64,000 nt of DNA, from NCBI GenBank assembly GCA_022508345.1, contig JAFLVK010000001.1, positions 228,371 through 292,370 of the forward strand. The letters are read 5' to 3'. Shown piece after piece: positions 48,001 through 56,643 of the stretch. The DNA is from Clostridiales bacterium (GTDB lineage Bacteria > Bacillota > Clostridia > Christensenellales > CAG-314). The notes beneath the pieces are model-generated. The model ran no database searches and had not been told where the DNA came from. It was given only the letters and a program-made list of their open reading frames with translations. The position numbers and the translations under genes were made by a program. How positions within the stretch are numbered: the first letter of the stretch is position 1; every line of letters starts with the position of its first letter.

Positions 48001-49109
48001 AGATATATCGCACCGTCGCCGTGCACGTAAGCAAGGTCAAGATTGCCTATCTTCAAGTTGACGGCAAGCTTTGACAAATCGGCAATGTCCAAGCCTTCAA
48101 TGGACACCAGTCCGTCCACTACAATGTCGCCATTGTTGCGTGCAGCAATTGCCACTTGCAAATCCTGCCCGTTCAAGTAGGGTGAGAACATTTCCATCAG
48201 CACGTCAAGCGCGGTTTGCTCATTGACTATGCCGTCGTCGGGGTTTTCCGTGAAATACTGCTCGAAGAAATCTTTGTTGGGAAGGTCGCCCTCGTACGGG
48301 GTGAACACTTCGGTTATGTCTTCAACGCAGGTTGCATTGATACCCATTGTCTGCGCCTTGTATTCGCAGTCGGTACGGAGCGTTTTGACATTGAAGTCGG
48401 CGTCCATTGCAACGTAAATTACGCATCGGTTAAAGCTGGGCTCACTGTTCAAGCCGCCGTTGAATATCATTTCTCTGCGCAGATACATGGGCGCGGTTTC
48501 CGCATCCAAAACGTAACGGAATGTGTACACGCCGTTCGCTTTGTCCACCAATTCACCGCCGGTTACCGTGTCCCAGTTGAGGATGTAACCGGTAAGCTTG
48601 TCGTTGCGGTGACCGAAATCGCTGTAGAATGCCGCCTCACTCAATGCCTGTGCCGAACTAGCCCAAACCACGTCGTCTATCGAGTTGATCTTGTTGCCCT
48701 TGCGGTAAACATAGTTGTTTTCCCACATGTAAAGCTGATATGCCTTGCCGACAACGCCCTTAGTAACCATTTCCTTAAAGGTGTTTTTGTTGCCGAAGTC
48801 GCCCACAACGTAGCGGGTGTTGCGAACGTACTGCTTTACGCCCACAGCAGTTGACGTTCCGTCTGCAACGCCGTAAAAGCCCTTGCTTTCCAGCAGGAGC
48901 TTGTGCGCTACGAACAAAAATTGTCTTGTATCGGCATTAACGTCGTCGATGTCGATATCGTCGGTTTTGTCCAAATATGTATTTAGATCTTCGCTTGGTT
49001 TTTCAAAAGTGGGAATTTCGCCGCCACCCAAGTTGCGTATGACGAGCACCGTTCCCACCGCCGCAAGCACTGCAGCGAGTAAAAAACACACTATTTTGTA
49101 TTTGGGCAT
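42012..49109 (-). CDS. Giant (2365 aa) exported repeat protein of unknown function
   Basis: Uninterrupted ORF; N-terminal signal/TM MPKYKIVCFLLAAVLAAVGTVLVI; repeated hydrophobic beta-rich units with recurring motifs YVDGVAYVAFGEVKLKLDTANIDELL / YLNGKVYIQYGGAKVVLNTSELDTVV / YANGVVYLTYGNRSNVGFKLDLDDIDVLL / YIDGRIYATYDS. Confidence 0.85.
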   Translation of the reverse strand: MPKYKIVCFLLAAVLAAVGTVLVIRNLGGGEIPTFEKPSEDLNTYLDKTDDIDIDDVNADTRQFLFVAHKLLLESKGFYGVADGTSTAVGVKQYVRNTRYVVGDFGNKNTFKEMVTKGVVGKAYQLYMWENNYVYRKGNKINSIDDVVWASSAQALSEAAFYSDFGHRNDKLTGYILNWDTVTGGELVDKANGVYTFRYVLDAETAPMYLRREMIFNGGLNSEPSFNRCVIYVAMDADFNVKTLRTDCEYKAQTMGINATCVEDITEVFTPYEGDLPNKDFFEQYFTENPDDGIVNEQTALDVLMEMFSPYLNGQDLQVAIAARNNGDIVVDGLVSIEGLDIADLSKLAVNLKIGNLDLAYVHGDGAIYLKYKDFQGSTTVSGIVELVYVLAPLFGDGTTSVALGDFDIASLLDNLTYSVADGKVVVSLPVSLGDLTIDAKLYGDVDGETYTFTSAIITIGDVEINITPCAWTVAERTGAYPEILGLVDLLQNGKIALNAQLTLGKYAVNADVLVELATGNMDITAELGNNGTVNVTYVDGVAYVAFGEVKLKLDTANIDELLELVYKYTGLNIATATPSMTISAQSVLALLGSISTTQVEGGVDFNLSVMGIDASLRLANNNGRWNLHSITAVAEGISAVIVGAEVLSDVSVPSDSEAYADITELVETFAEPLLDIVRGNVYGANFNATLAIGGKQYDVVGKVSVDLNKTLKLNATIYDGKLGVIDAEVIYANDTVFLSVNGVKVAFAVNGSSDVDVIAKVSELLNNAQIKEILNSRAELAQLVEQATTLIGVATNFTLADLLDVDFTSVVTAFRFEKGVLSLSVNGNALGVDGLALDITLANCNGCLAVGIGGLSVAGVGLDVSAVVLNTAEQIAIPNTNEYMLSLAGELMGAELQLTLDLVHMDIWASVKYSKELMLVRYLNGKVYIQYGGAKVVLNTSELDTVVSKLGKLVTGLPATNSLDITKVLAVLSAIQSDLTGETPNVSVDVSGVRASINFTNVDNKLVFDNVSVRFELGGKAQVATISAQTKRAEQLDVSGEFVDGNALVESIVDTVAAFRNINTISASLSLDLTVNGARYSADVTFNLNGGLYLNAILKHNGKAVVSAEIYLVDGTLYFDVNGIRQAVVLPDSNSSDIDIAAILGAIGMLDGINGELDSLVQYAKQLPDYLDGIVLSQIIDSLTFANGELTLKLDLAQLGLGEVALKLGLGSTLTVDASGRVANVNYNASAAVRGSSEQVVAPKLDSYVTELKFNVGNEISAIVKLDLYHNTVVGTAVAYGQTVNFKYANGVVYLTYGNRSNVGFKLDLDDIDVLLEAISRFVELPQMNFDGNGNIAETLMGIWDNITLARRNTSDGYTLEVTYGSVAVAVNFTATENSVALAAVQVNAGELSLTAEQVHGEKYPVLPSGGYVDIAKLTGAFAEPVAEIVGASGYNIGIDGSIALNGRVYSFKATLKLNNNVYVEFDLCYEGTQMIAGELWVVDKVLYLQSGDIRFALSLGDNTDKGETTLDSIKETLSKAQGYNSYVDQIVELVLNVLNTPASEVNFEQLLSSLTYNNGNVTLGVNGQQFGLNIFTLALANANGLSISVNGLSYNGIALNINNANIFAFDGEITAPDGNFSTNIVVDVKVDNNANTSGEHNVIYANLDLLNGVILIRIETTMPNGTVTYLDAKYTVSDNVLKLTNGKHLNVLVQINNIASIVNRINDIVNEYAGAGDQALPDLFGSLGGDIDLKAIVKSLFISRSDGNVLVGAKALGFDITASFNRGLNSITVPVDMLQSDFVVTFSSICHEYTKFSDKDSDYVSVDQVFDDFYYGEGGEGPIYNLVHTNSWMFSFNKDSEITVKNDDGTTTKYQILSGSYVAFYYNKTAPQNSKVRAKLTVQKDGNEFLYLDVAFIDGRIYATYDSNKSNNNKNELKATVSLDAIKETIDLLPALIKVVPQIGTVIDDVKSAMANAQGKMTLGNVSQIIESISYVDRKFTLQINGSAIDSNKFDSEPITLKVSEYGNEGLSLDQLTLGYGNVSVNLVEVVVTGSNKIEGTDEFEYVRDYIESYFQERGDINSHMNFDSIRELLSAFIITADNTDENGYRSFALEGKINATLLGNKAIIGITIHVDIDSDNNVYLAVKLSRDASGILSGMIYADDGGYSYMLLNTKDSTVSLYRDSYSDYTYCSRCGNWTCSNSILHAAWRKKQSFLDTQAPVGNQLPSFMIENMKLSEFTADTSTMVGYILDTINLGNMIDSQIRKAIGKENTNVYGIEDIFKSYTYSYVEATEIGTFALKADLSPIDSALGVITANIIHTGNFDNVGYDDEGNFNDGNVKLTQINGTAEMIEIMNATYELNLMTPTSGTAYNYVTNNIYVW

Positions 49110-49239
49110 AATTTTTACCTTTTAACGGTTATCACGTTTTGATTTTATGCCGGAAATGTAAACTTAAAGTAAACTGTGGCGCATTTTAACGAAATTTTTA
49201 TAAAAATATATAAATATATATATAAATACCGTGAAAAAT

Positions 49240-49280
49240 GTAACAAAAAGGCTCCCATTTGTGAGGGAGCCTGTGTATTG
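49240..49280 (-). terminator. Terminator-like hairpin
   Basis: aaaaaggctcccatttgtgagggagcctgtg downstream of lipoprotein gene. Confidence 0.55.
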
Positions 49281-49306
49281 TGGGTTAAAATCAGTAACCG
49301 ATATGC

Positions 49307-49900
49307 TTATTTGGTAAACAGATAGGTTATCTTCACGTCTGCACCGTTGTTGGAGGTGTAGGTGATTTCTATTTTTTTCAGTGCTGTGTGGCTGTACAGT
49401 ACCGTTACGTGCATGTCGGAGCATTCCACGTTGCCACCAGTAAAGCCTGCGGGATACGCTACGTCAGCATCGAATTTCGTGTTGGAAATTGTGTAATTTT
49501 TGAAAAACGCCTGCTTGAAGCTAATTCCGCTGAAGTCAAGCTCCTGCGGCAATTCAACCGACGTGTCACCCTCGATTACGCTACCGTTTTGCACCACGGC
49601 ACAACCTTGTATTGTATCCTTGTATCTGTCCGCATTGTTCCCGTCCAGGCTAAGCCCGTTTAGCCTGTCAAAGCTGTAATCAACGGTTGTTTTGTCGCTT
49701 TCAAAGGTCATTGTGTATATGCCCTTGAGGGTGATATCTGACGTAGTTGTTGTGGTGCTAAGTACAACTTCGGAGTAACGCACCTTGAGCAGCGATTGCA
49801 AATCCTGCAAGGTGGAGGCGTAGCTGTTGCATGCCGTAAGGCAAGTGAGCGCAACAAAAAGCGCAATTACCAAAAGTAAAATTTTCTTTTTCACGTCCAT
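49307..49900 (-). CDS. Putative lipoprotein of unknown function
   Basis: 197 aa; signal peptide with lipobox LTAC (KKKILLLVIALFVALTCLTACNSYAS). Confidence 0.7.
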   Translation of the reverse strand: MDVKKKILLLVIALFVALTCLTACNSYASTLQDLQSLLKVRYSEVVLSTTTTTSDITLKGIYTMTFESDKTTVDYSFDRLNGLSLDGNNADRYKDTIQGCAVVQNGSVIEGDTSVELPQELDFSGISFKQAFFKNYTISNTKFDADVAYPAGFTGGNVECSDMHVTVLYSHTALKKIEITYTSNNGADVKITYLFTK

Positions 49901-51705
49901 TACCCCCTCAGCATACGCTTGATTACTATTGCCACCAACGCCATAAATGACACGGATATACCGCCTGCCATTATTTGCGCGGCAAGGTTATTTGCCTTGT
50001 CAAATTCGCCGTTGATCTTGTTTATCTCGGCATTGTATTGGTTGAGTGCCGCTTCCAGCTTGGCGTAATTGCCGTTTGCCTTTTGAGCATCCTGGTCACT
50101 TGAGCTCATTTGATTGTAGGCGTCAATTGCCTGCTTGATAGCTGTGTACCGTGCTTCCAGCGTTGTTGCGCTTTCGATTGCTTGCAAGCTTTGCAAAAAT
50201 GCCTGCGAGTTTTCCTCCTGCGTCCTTACCGTAACGGTGATGCTTGCCGATTTGCTCGTGTCAGCCTTGCTTGTTGCGGTTATCGTGGCGGTACCTGAGC
50301 CAACTGCTGTAACCAGCCCTGCCTCACTAACCGTTGCTACACTGCTGTCACTAGTTGACCACGTTACGCTATTGCTTGCGCCGCTGGGACTTGCCGTCAC
50401 CGTCAACTGCCGTGTACTGTTTTGCGTAAGGTTCAACGAACTAGGCGAAATGGAAAGTGATTGCAACGCCGGTCTGGAAACATTTACCGTGAGTGTGGCC
50501 TTGACGTTTGTGTCACGGGTACTGGTTGCTGTTATTGTGGCTGTGCCTTCGTTTTTCGCTGTAACAACTCCTGTTGCGCTAACTTCTGCAACACTGCTGT
50601 TGGAGCTACTCCAACGAACCCTGTTGCTTGCGCCTGACGGTGTTGCCGTAACTGTAATTTGCGAAGAGCTTTGTCCAATTGTTAAATTTAGCGAATTAAC
50701 GGAAAGTGTTAGGCTTGTAGGAGTTTCCTTTTCGTTGTCATTGTCCAAGTAACCCCCCACCTCTTCAACAATATTTTGAAGCTTGTTGCTGTAGCTGTTG
50801 TCGTAGCCGTTGCAGTAAATCATTTCGGCGTACTCGGGGTGGTCGATAAACGGGTTGCGGTTACCCTGAATATTGGCAACAACATTGTTGCGGCGAATTT
50901 CCTCGTCTGTTGGCGGTTCTTCAAGGTGCCAACGCATAAGGTCGGAAATCTTACCTATGCCCTTGCCGTTGGAGGATGATATACCGTCAACAAAGTACAA
51001 ATTGTTTTCGTCACCCCAACGAACCTGCATGTAAAACAAAATTCGCGCCGTTGCTCCACGGTATCCCTTGGCAGGGTAAAACAGCTTGCTTCCGCCGTAG
51101 CTACCCAGATAACACAACTCGTCCGCCGTGCTGCCGTAGTTTAACGAACCTGCTTCCTTCACGGCATTTGCGTTGGACTGCTCTACAATACCGAAGCCGT
51201 AGTTACTTCTTGCATTATTTAACAGTGATTCTGTCGGACGAAGGTGATGTGCGTCAGCACCGGGACCGGTTGTAGCGGGGAAGGTGTCGCCACCGTGTTT
51301 AGCCCAAACGTGCTCACGGTTAGTTGTACCCGATGAACTGCCCAAGGTTCCGTTATATGACGCGGACGTTCCCGTGTAAAACCAAATGATGTTGCCGCTT
51401 TTTTTGGGGTCGGCATCGGCGGTTTTGAATACCGTCTTCAAGCCGTCGTAGGATGTCAACGTCTTGTGCGTACTTGTTATCAAGCTTGCCAATTGGCTAC
51501 GGAACGCTGCACCCGTCAAGTCCGTATTGAGATTGTTGTAGTAGGTTCCCGTATAGGAATTGGTCCACTCATCTCGGCTTTCAACAGTAACAGCCTGTGC
51601 AACATTGGCGTTGTTGACGCTGCATATGGGAACCAACACAGCGCATGCCAACACAAAAGTTAGCATCAACGCAACGGCTATCCCTATCTTTCTGCTTTTT
51701 ATCAT
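49900..51705 (-). CDS. Surface-anchored endonuclease I (EndA/NucM family) with two BIG2 Ig-like domains and C-terminal TM
   Basis: TNREHVWAKHGG, GADAHHLRPTESLLNNARSN, QGNRNPFIDHPEYA; two repeats of LxLxSxxLxLxxGxSxxxTVTAxPSGASNxVxWSxSxSSVAxVSxxGxVTAxxxGTATITATS; start MIKSRKIGIAVALML at 51705. Confidence 0.88.
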   Translation of the reverse strand: MIKSRKIGIAVALMLTFVLACAVLVPICSVNNANVAQAVTVESRDEWTNSYTGTYYNNLNTDLTGAAFRSQLASLITSTHKTLTSYDGLKTVFKTADADPKKSGNIIWFYTGTSASYNGTLGSSSGTTNREHVWAKHGGDTFPATTGPGADAHHLRPTESLLNNARSNYGFGIVEQSNANAVKEAGSLNYGSTADELCYLGSYGGSKLFYPAKGYRGATARILFYMQVRWGDENNLYFVDGISSSNGKGIGKISDLMRWHLEEPPTDEEIRRNNVVANIQGNRNPFIDHPEYAEMIYCNGYDNSYSNKLQNIVEEVGGYLDNDNEKETPTSLTLSVNSLNLTIGQSSSQITVTATPSGASNRVRWSSSNSSVAEVSATGVVTAKNEGTATITATSTRDTNVKATLTVNVSRPALQSLSISPSSLNLTQNSTRQLTVTASPSGASNSVTWSTSDSSVATVSEAGLVTAVGSGTATITATSKADTSKSASITVTVRTQEENSQAFLQSLQAIESATTLEARYTAIKQAIDAYNQMSSSDQDAQKANGNYAKLEAALNQYNAEINKINGEFDKANNLAAQIMAGGISVSFMALVAIVIKRMLRG

Positions 51706-51785
51706 GGAGCTTCTCCTTGAAATATGCTTGAGATTATTATACACCTAAATTCGTGTGAAGTAAATACTTTTTTTTGCACTATAGT

Positions 51786-51826
51786 ATATGCAAAAATGAG
51801 ACAGCACTTCTGTCTCATTTTGTTTT
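51786..51826 (-). terminator. Intrinsic terminator
   Basis: caaaaatgagacagcacttctgtctcattttgtttt. Confidence 0.65.
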
Positions 51827-53020
51827 GAGTAACGGTATTGACACCGTAAATGTAATTCGCCCGTTGTGACATTCGGCGGTGATTTTGCCACGGTGAGTGT
51901 GTGTTATTACCTGTGCAATGGACAACCCCAAGCCGTTGCCGGCGTTGCTTTTGTTGCGGGATTCGTCCACGGTGTAAAATCGGTCAAACAGGTGCTCAAG
52001 CTGCTCTTCAGTCAGCTCCTCGCAGTCGTTACTGACACTAATGTGTACGTTTTTGCCTACGTTTTCCACCTCAAGCAATATGTTGCCCGCGCCAATGGAG
52101 TATTTGTTGGCGTTGTCTAGCAATATCGCTACAAGCTGCTTTAGCTGACCGTCGTTTCCGAAAACAATCAAGTCCGACGTTATACTGTAGTTGAAAATCT
52201 TGCCGTTTTCGTACAGAACCGACTCGTGCGACAGCACTATCGTTTCAACACATTCGGAAATGTTTACCTTGTCCATTTGCGCTTTCAAGCCGTCGTCGTT
52301 TTTGGCAAGGAACAGCAAATCGTTTATCAAATCTGCCATACGTTCCGATTCCAAGCGGGTGTTTTCTATCCATTTCTTTTGGCTTTCCACCGTTTCGTCG
52401 CCGTGTGAGGCAATAATTTCCGTATTTGCCATGATGACGGACAACGGCGTTTTCAGCTCGTGCGAAGCGTCGGCAAGGAACTGCTTTTGCTTGTTCCAGC
52501 TTTCCTCAACGGGCGCAAGAGCCACGCGTGCAAGAACGTAACTGATTACAAGATAGCTAATTGAGCCTACAACAAGCGCAATCAGCGTGTAAATCATGTA
52601 CAGCAGCACACCCCTCATGTTGGAATGCCTGTCGTACAGCGCAACTCGTGTAACACCGTCCACCGAACGCTTGGCGTACAGCACACGAACGCTTGCCCAA
52701 CCCTCGTTTTTCTCCTTGGAGACAACCTTTTTCACCACCGACTCGATTTGCTCATCGCTTAAGCGTACGTCCTCGCCGGTAGTTGTCCAAAGCGTGTTGG
52801 CATTGTCCTCGTCGTACTCCACCACGACAACGCCCTTTAGCTTGGATATTTCCAGGTCGCGCAAGCTTTCCTGTTCCACAATACCGTTGAGCCGTATGAT
52901 ACGTTCGTCGTTAATGCGCGCATATCCCGTGCTGAAAACCAACACCATAGCCACAGCAAATACAATACACACGGATACAACATTTATTGCTATTATCTTT
53001 TTGCGAAGCTTGCTAATCAA
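51815..53020 (-). CDS. Sensor histidine kinase
   Basis: 401 aa; two TM, ADASHELKTPLSVIMANTEII H-box, GNGLGLSIAQVITHTHRGKI. Confidence 0.93.
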   Translation of the reverse strand: MISKLRKKIIAINVVSVCIVFAVAMVLVFSTGYARINDERIIRLNGIVEQESLRDLEISKLKGVVVVEYDEDNANTLWTTTGEDVRLSDEQIESVVKKVVSKEKNEGWASVRVLYAKRSVDGVTRVALYDRHSNMRGVLLYMIYTLIALVVGSISYLVISYVLARVALAPVEESWNKQKQFLADASHELKTPLSVIMANTEIIASHGDETVESQKKWIENTRLESERMADLINDLLFLAKNDDGLKAQMDKVNISECVETIVLSHESVLYENGKIFNYSITSDLIVFGNDGQLKQLVAILLDNANKYSIGAGNILLEVENVGKNVHISVSNDCEELTEEQLEHLFDRFYTVDESRNKSNAGNGLGLSIAQVITHTHRGKITAECHNGRITFTVSIPLLKTK

Positions 53021-53690
53021 TGGTAGTCTCCAGGTAATAACCGAGCAAACGCTTGGTGCTTATTGTAACCTTGCTTTCAAGGAAGGTGAGCTTTTTGCGC
53101 AAAAAGGACACGTACGCTTCCACGTTGTTTTCCGTGATGTCGCTGTCCAAGCCCCACACCTTGGATATGATTGTGTCCTTGCTTATCACCTGTGTGGGGT
53201 TGCTCAAAAGCAGGCGCATGATTTCGTACTCCTTGGCACCGAGAGACACCACCTTTTGCCCGCATTTGAGCGTGTAATTAGATGTGTCCAGCGTGATGTC
53301 GTTGAATGTCAACTCGTCGTAAACCATATCCGTGCGACGGCGTGTCAAAGCACGAACCCGCGCAAGCAGCTCTTCGGAGGCAAAGGGCTTGGTGAGATAG
53401 TCGTCCGCACCGCAGTCCAAGCCACGCACCCTGTCGTCAACTTCGTCTTTGGCAGTTAACATAAGTACAGGTACGTTGATTTTGTTGCGACGCAAGCGTT
53501 CCACTACTTCAAAGCCGTCCATTTTGGGCAGCATGACGTCCAAAACTACAACGTCGTAATCCCCCTTTTTGGCGTAAAAGTATCCGTCTTCGCCGTCGTA
53601 CACCACGTCTGTTATAAACTTGTTTTGCCTGAATAGCTCACCCAAAGCATCGGCAAGCTTTACTTCGTCATCGACAATCAGTACCTTCAT
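53013..53690 (-). CDS. OmpR-family response regulator
   Basis: 225 aa; KVLIVDDEVKLADALGELF, DVVVLDVMLPKMDGFEV, winged-helix C-terminus; overlaps kinase start by 8 bp. Confidence 0.95.
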   Translation of the reverse strand: MKVLIVDDEVKLADALGELFRQNKFITDVVYDGEDGYFYAKKGDYDVVVLDVMLPKMDGFEVVERLRRNKINVPVLMLTAKDEVDDRVRGLDCGADDYLTKPFASEELLARVRALTRRRTDMVYDELTFNDITLDTSNYTLKCGQKVVSLGAKEYEIMRLLLSNPTQVISKDTIISKVWGLDSDITENNVEAYVSFLRKKLTFLESKVTISTKRLLGYYLETTID

Positions 53691-53763
53691 TTCTTTGCTC
53701 CGTATTGTTCAGTGTGTGAATATATTACCGTAAGGTTGCGTAACAACGTGAAGTCAACCAAGT

Positions 53764-54969
53764 TCACCCACGTTTGGTCGGAAACACTTTGGCTAGCCCG
53801 CCAATGGATGTTTCGCGGTAGCTTTCGGAAATATCCTTGCCCGTTTCGTACATTGCCTTGACCACAGTATCAAACGAAACCTTGCGGCTGTCCGCAAGAA
53901 AGGTTGCCAGGCTCACGGCGTTGATGGCACGCATTGCGCCTACTGCATTGCGCTCAATGCAGGGTATTTGCACAAGTCCGTTTACGGGGTCGCAGGTCAA
54001 GCCCAGCTGGTGCTCCAACGCAACCTCTGCGCTGTACTCTATTTCGGATAGGGTGTAGCCGTAAAGCTCGGCAAGCCCTGCCGCAGCCATTGCACATGCC
54101 GTGCCAATTTCCGCCTGACAGCCACATTCCGCACCGGAAATGGAAGCGTTTGTTTTGACCACGTTGCCTACAATACCTGCAGTGAGCAGGGCGTGTAATA
54201 TTTCCTCGTCGGTAAAGCCTTGCTGTTCCTTGGCGTACATAAACACCGCAGGTAACACTCCCGATGCTCCGCAAGTGGGCGCGGTGACAACCTTGCCTCC
54301 TGCAGCGTTTTGCTCACCTGCGGCAAAGGCGTAAGCGGAAACTATCCTGTCCTTGCGTGTTTGACGGGCTTCGTCTTCGCGCTCGGTAAGCAGCTTTTTT
54401 GCGCGGCGTTGTACGTTTAGTCCGCCGGGCAGCACTCCCTCGCACTTCAAGCCTTCGTTCACACAGTCCTGCATTGTGTGCCATATCTCTTGCAAAAAGC
54501 TTTCTATGCCATTGCCCTCGCGCATAGCGGCATATTGCCACAAGCGCAAACCGTTTTGCTCGCAGTAGGTTTTTATTTGCTCAAAGGTGTTGTGTTCGTA
54601 AATTTCCGCACCCTCACTGAAGCCCTCGCCCTCAACGCGAATATCTCCGCCGCCTATGCTCAAAATGACCATTTTTACAGGGTCGTGACCTTTCTTGTAT
54701 GCGGCAAATTCCATAGTATTGGGGTGAGAAAAGGAGTGCGACGTTGTGTCAAACCGCACTTCCACCTTGCGATCTCCAAATGCTCTTTCAATTGCCACGT
54801 CCGTGCCGTGACCCTTGCCCGTCATGGCTAAAGAGCCGTACAGCGTTACAACGTAGCTGTCGTACCCGTCGTACTGTGACAAAAACCGTTCCGTTGCCTT
54901 GACAGGTCCCATTGTGTGAGAGCTGGATGGACCTATTCCTATCTTGTATAATTGACGTAAACTTTTCAT
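53764..54969 (-). CDS. L-serine dehydratase (fused single-chain, Fe-S type)
   Basis: 401 aa; [80 protein letters not shown]. Confidence 0.93.
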   Translation of the reverse strand: MKSLRQLYKIGIGPSSSHTMGPVKATERFLSQYDGYDSYVVTLYGSLAMTGKGHGTDVAIERAFGDRKVEVRFDTTSHSFSHPNTMEFAAYKKGHDPVKMVILSIGGGDIRVEGEGFSEGAEIYEHNTFEQIKTYCEQNGLRLWQYAAMREGNGIESFLQEIWHTMQDCVNEGLKCEGVLPGGLNVQRRAKKLLTEREDEARQTRKDRIVSAYAFAAGEQNAAGGKVVTAPTCGASGVLPAVFMYAKEQQGFTDEEILHALLTAGIVGNVVKTNASISGAECGCQAEIGTACAMAAAGLAELYGYTLSEIEYSAEVALEHQLGLTCDPVNGLVQIPCIERNAVGAMRAINAVSLATFLADSRKVSFDTVVKAMYETGKDISESYRETSIGGLAKVFPTKRG

Positions 54970-55084
54970 AACTCCTCCGACCAGACGTGCGTGGGCTTGG
55001 TTGACTTACGCAACATTGCGCTTACGCAAGGTCGCAAAGATTTGATACACGCCCGAACTTTGCGGACATTATATAGCAATCTTT

Positions 55085-56614
55085 TTACTTTTCCAAATGC
55101 TTGTAGAACTTGCGTAGCTTGCGATACATCTTGAGGTAGATGTTGTAGAATATGTCGTCGTACACCTTTGCCCTTTCGGGGTTGGGCGTAAAGGTGTCGG
55201 TGTAGCGCACCATTTGCTTTACTGCTTCGCGCTCATTGGCAAATACTCCCTGTGACATGAATGTTACCATTGCAGCACCCAAGCCTGTTGTTTCGTAGGT
55301 TTGCGCACGCTTGACGGGACGTCCGAAAATATCTGCTGCTATCTGGCAAATCACGTCGCTTTGCGATCCGCCACCGGAAATTGTGATGTAATCTATCTTT
55401 TGTCTGCCCCTCTTTTCCATGCGCTCCAAGGCTTCGCGAAGAGCGAAATCTATGCCCTCGATGATTGCCCTGTACATGTGCGCGCGGCTGTGGAAATCGG
55501 AAAAGCCGATTATCGCACCCCTTGCCTCGGGAGTTGTGAGCCCTGCCTGCCAAAACGGTTGCAGCACCAAGCCGTCACACCCTGCGGGGATGTTGGCTAT
55601 TTCCTCGTTCATCAGCTCTTCCACGCTTCTGCACGTAGCCTGTGCGCGTTCTTCGAAAATTTCAGCAAAGTTTTGCTTGAACCAGCTAATCATCCAGTAA
55701 CCGCGGAATATTTGTGTTTCGGGGTTGTAGTAGTCCTTCAAGACCGACGGATACGCAGGCATAAAGGGCTCCGGTTCAAAGTACTTCTTGGTGGAAAACT
55801 GAATGGAGCTTGCCGTGCCAAACGACACGCTTGCAACATTGCGGTCAACGCAACCGTTGCCCAATGTCTCACAGCCCTTGTCCGAACCGCTGGCAATTAC
55901 CTTGAGCCCCTGGGGCAAGCCGCTAAGCTTTGACATTTGGTCAGATATTGTACCAATCACGTCACCCGGGTTGCACACGGGAACCATCATTTCCAAGGGC
56001 ATTTCGTACACGGGGTACAGCAACGCGCTCTTGGTGTGCCATTTGCGTTTTTTGTAGTCGAAGGGCTGCAGCCCTATCGTTGCCGCGTAGGAATCGGTGA
56101 GATTGCCCGTCAGGCGGTAGTTGAGATAGACGGATATGTGCACCACCTTGTTAACCCTTGCCCACAGCTCGGGCTCGTGTTGTTGTATCCAGCGAGTTTT
56201 TATCTTTTTGCGGATGGCTTTGATAGCGCCGTCCATGCCTACCAGCTTCAAGCAAAAGCGGGTGAAAAGCGGTATGTTTTTGTATTCGACGGCGGCTTTG
56301 CGTTGGTCGCTCCACAGTATGCAATCGCGCAAAGGCTTGTTGTCTGCATCCAGCAGCACCGCCGTGTCGCGGAAGGTGTCCACCGACATGGCAATTACAC
56401 TGCGCATCAATTCGGGAGCTTTTGCGTTTATCGCATTTGTTATCTGACAAAGCACGTCGAAATAGCTATCGGCAGACGCTTCCACAAAGCCGTTAGCTTT
56501 ACTCTTGTAGGGCTCGTACTTTACCTGCTCCTTGATAAGCAGGTTGCCCTTGTCGTCGAAAATTATTCCACGCATACTTTGCGAACCGACGTCTATTACC
56601 AACACGTTACTCAT
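55085..56614 (-). CDS. FGGY-family carbohydrate kinase
   Basis: 509 aa; LVIDVGSQSMRGIIFDDKGN, SVDTFRDTAVLLDADNKPLRDCILWSDQR, ITISGGGSQSDVICQIAADIFGRPVKRAQTYETTGLGAAMV. Confidence 0.9.
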   Translation of the reverse strand: MSNVLVIDVGSQSMRGIIFDDKGNLLIKEQVKYEPYKSKANGFVEASADSYFDVLCQITNAINAKAPELMRSVIAMSVDTFRDTAVLLDADNKPLRDCILWSDQRKAAVEYKNIPLFTRFCLKLVGMDGAIKAIRKKIKTRWIQQHEPELWARVNKVVHISVYLNYRLTGNLTDSYAATIGLQPFDYKKRKWHTKSALLYPVYEMPLEMMVPVCNPGDVIGTISDQMSKLSGLPQGLKVIASGSDKGCETLGNGCVDRNVASVSFGTASSIQFSTKKYFEPEPFMPAYPSVLKDYYNPETQIFRGYWMISWFKQNFAEIFEERAQATCRSVEELMNEEIANIPAGCDGLVLQPFWQAGLTTPEARGAIIGFSDFHSRAHMYRAIIEGIDFALREALERMEKRGRQKIDYITISGGGSQSDVICQIAADIFGRPVKRAQTYETTGLGAAMVTFMSQGVFANEREAVKQMVRYTDTFTPNPERAKVYDDIFYNIYLKMYRKLRKFYKHLEK

Positions 56615-56643
56615 TTGTGTTCCTCCGTATTTCCCAATTCAGT

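Noticed and set aside
42012-49109. Possible CRISPR or DNA-level tandem repeats in the giant gene
   Set aside because: Repetition is at protein level and highly diverged; no short identical repeats with regular spacers. No CRISPR array seen anywhere in the window.
52596-53459. Plus-strand 287-aa ORF
   Set aside because: Antisense to the histidine kinase/response regulator pair.
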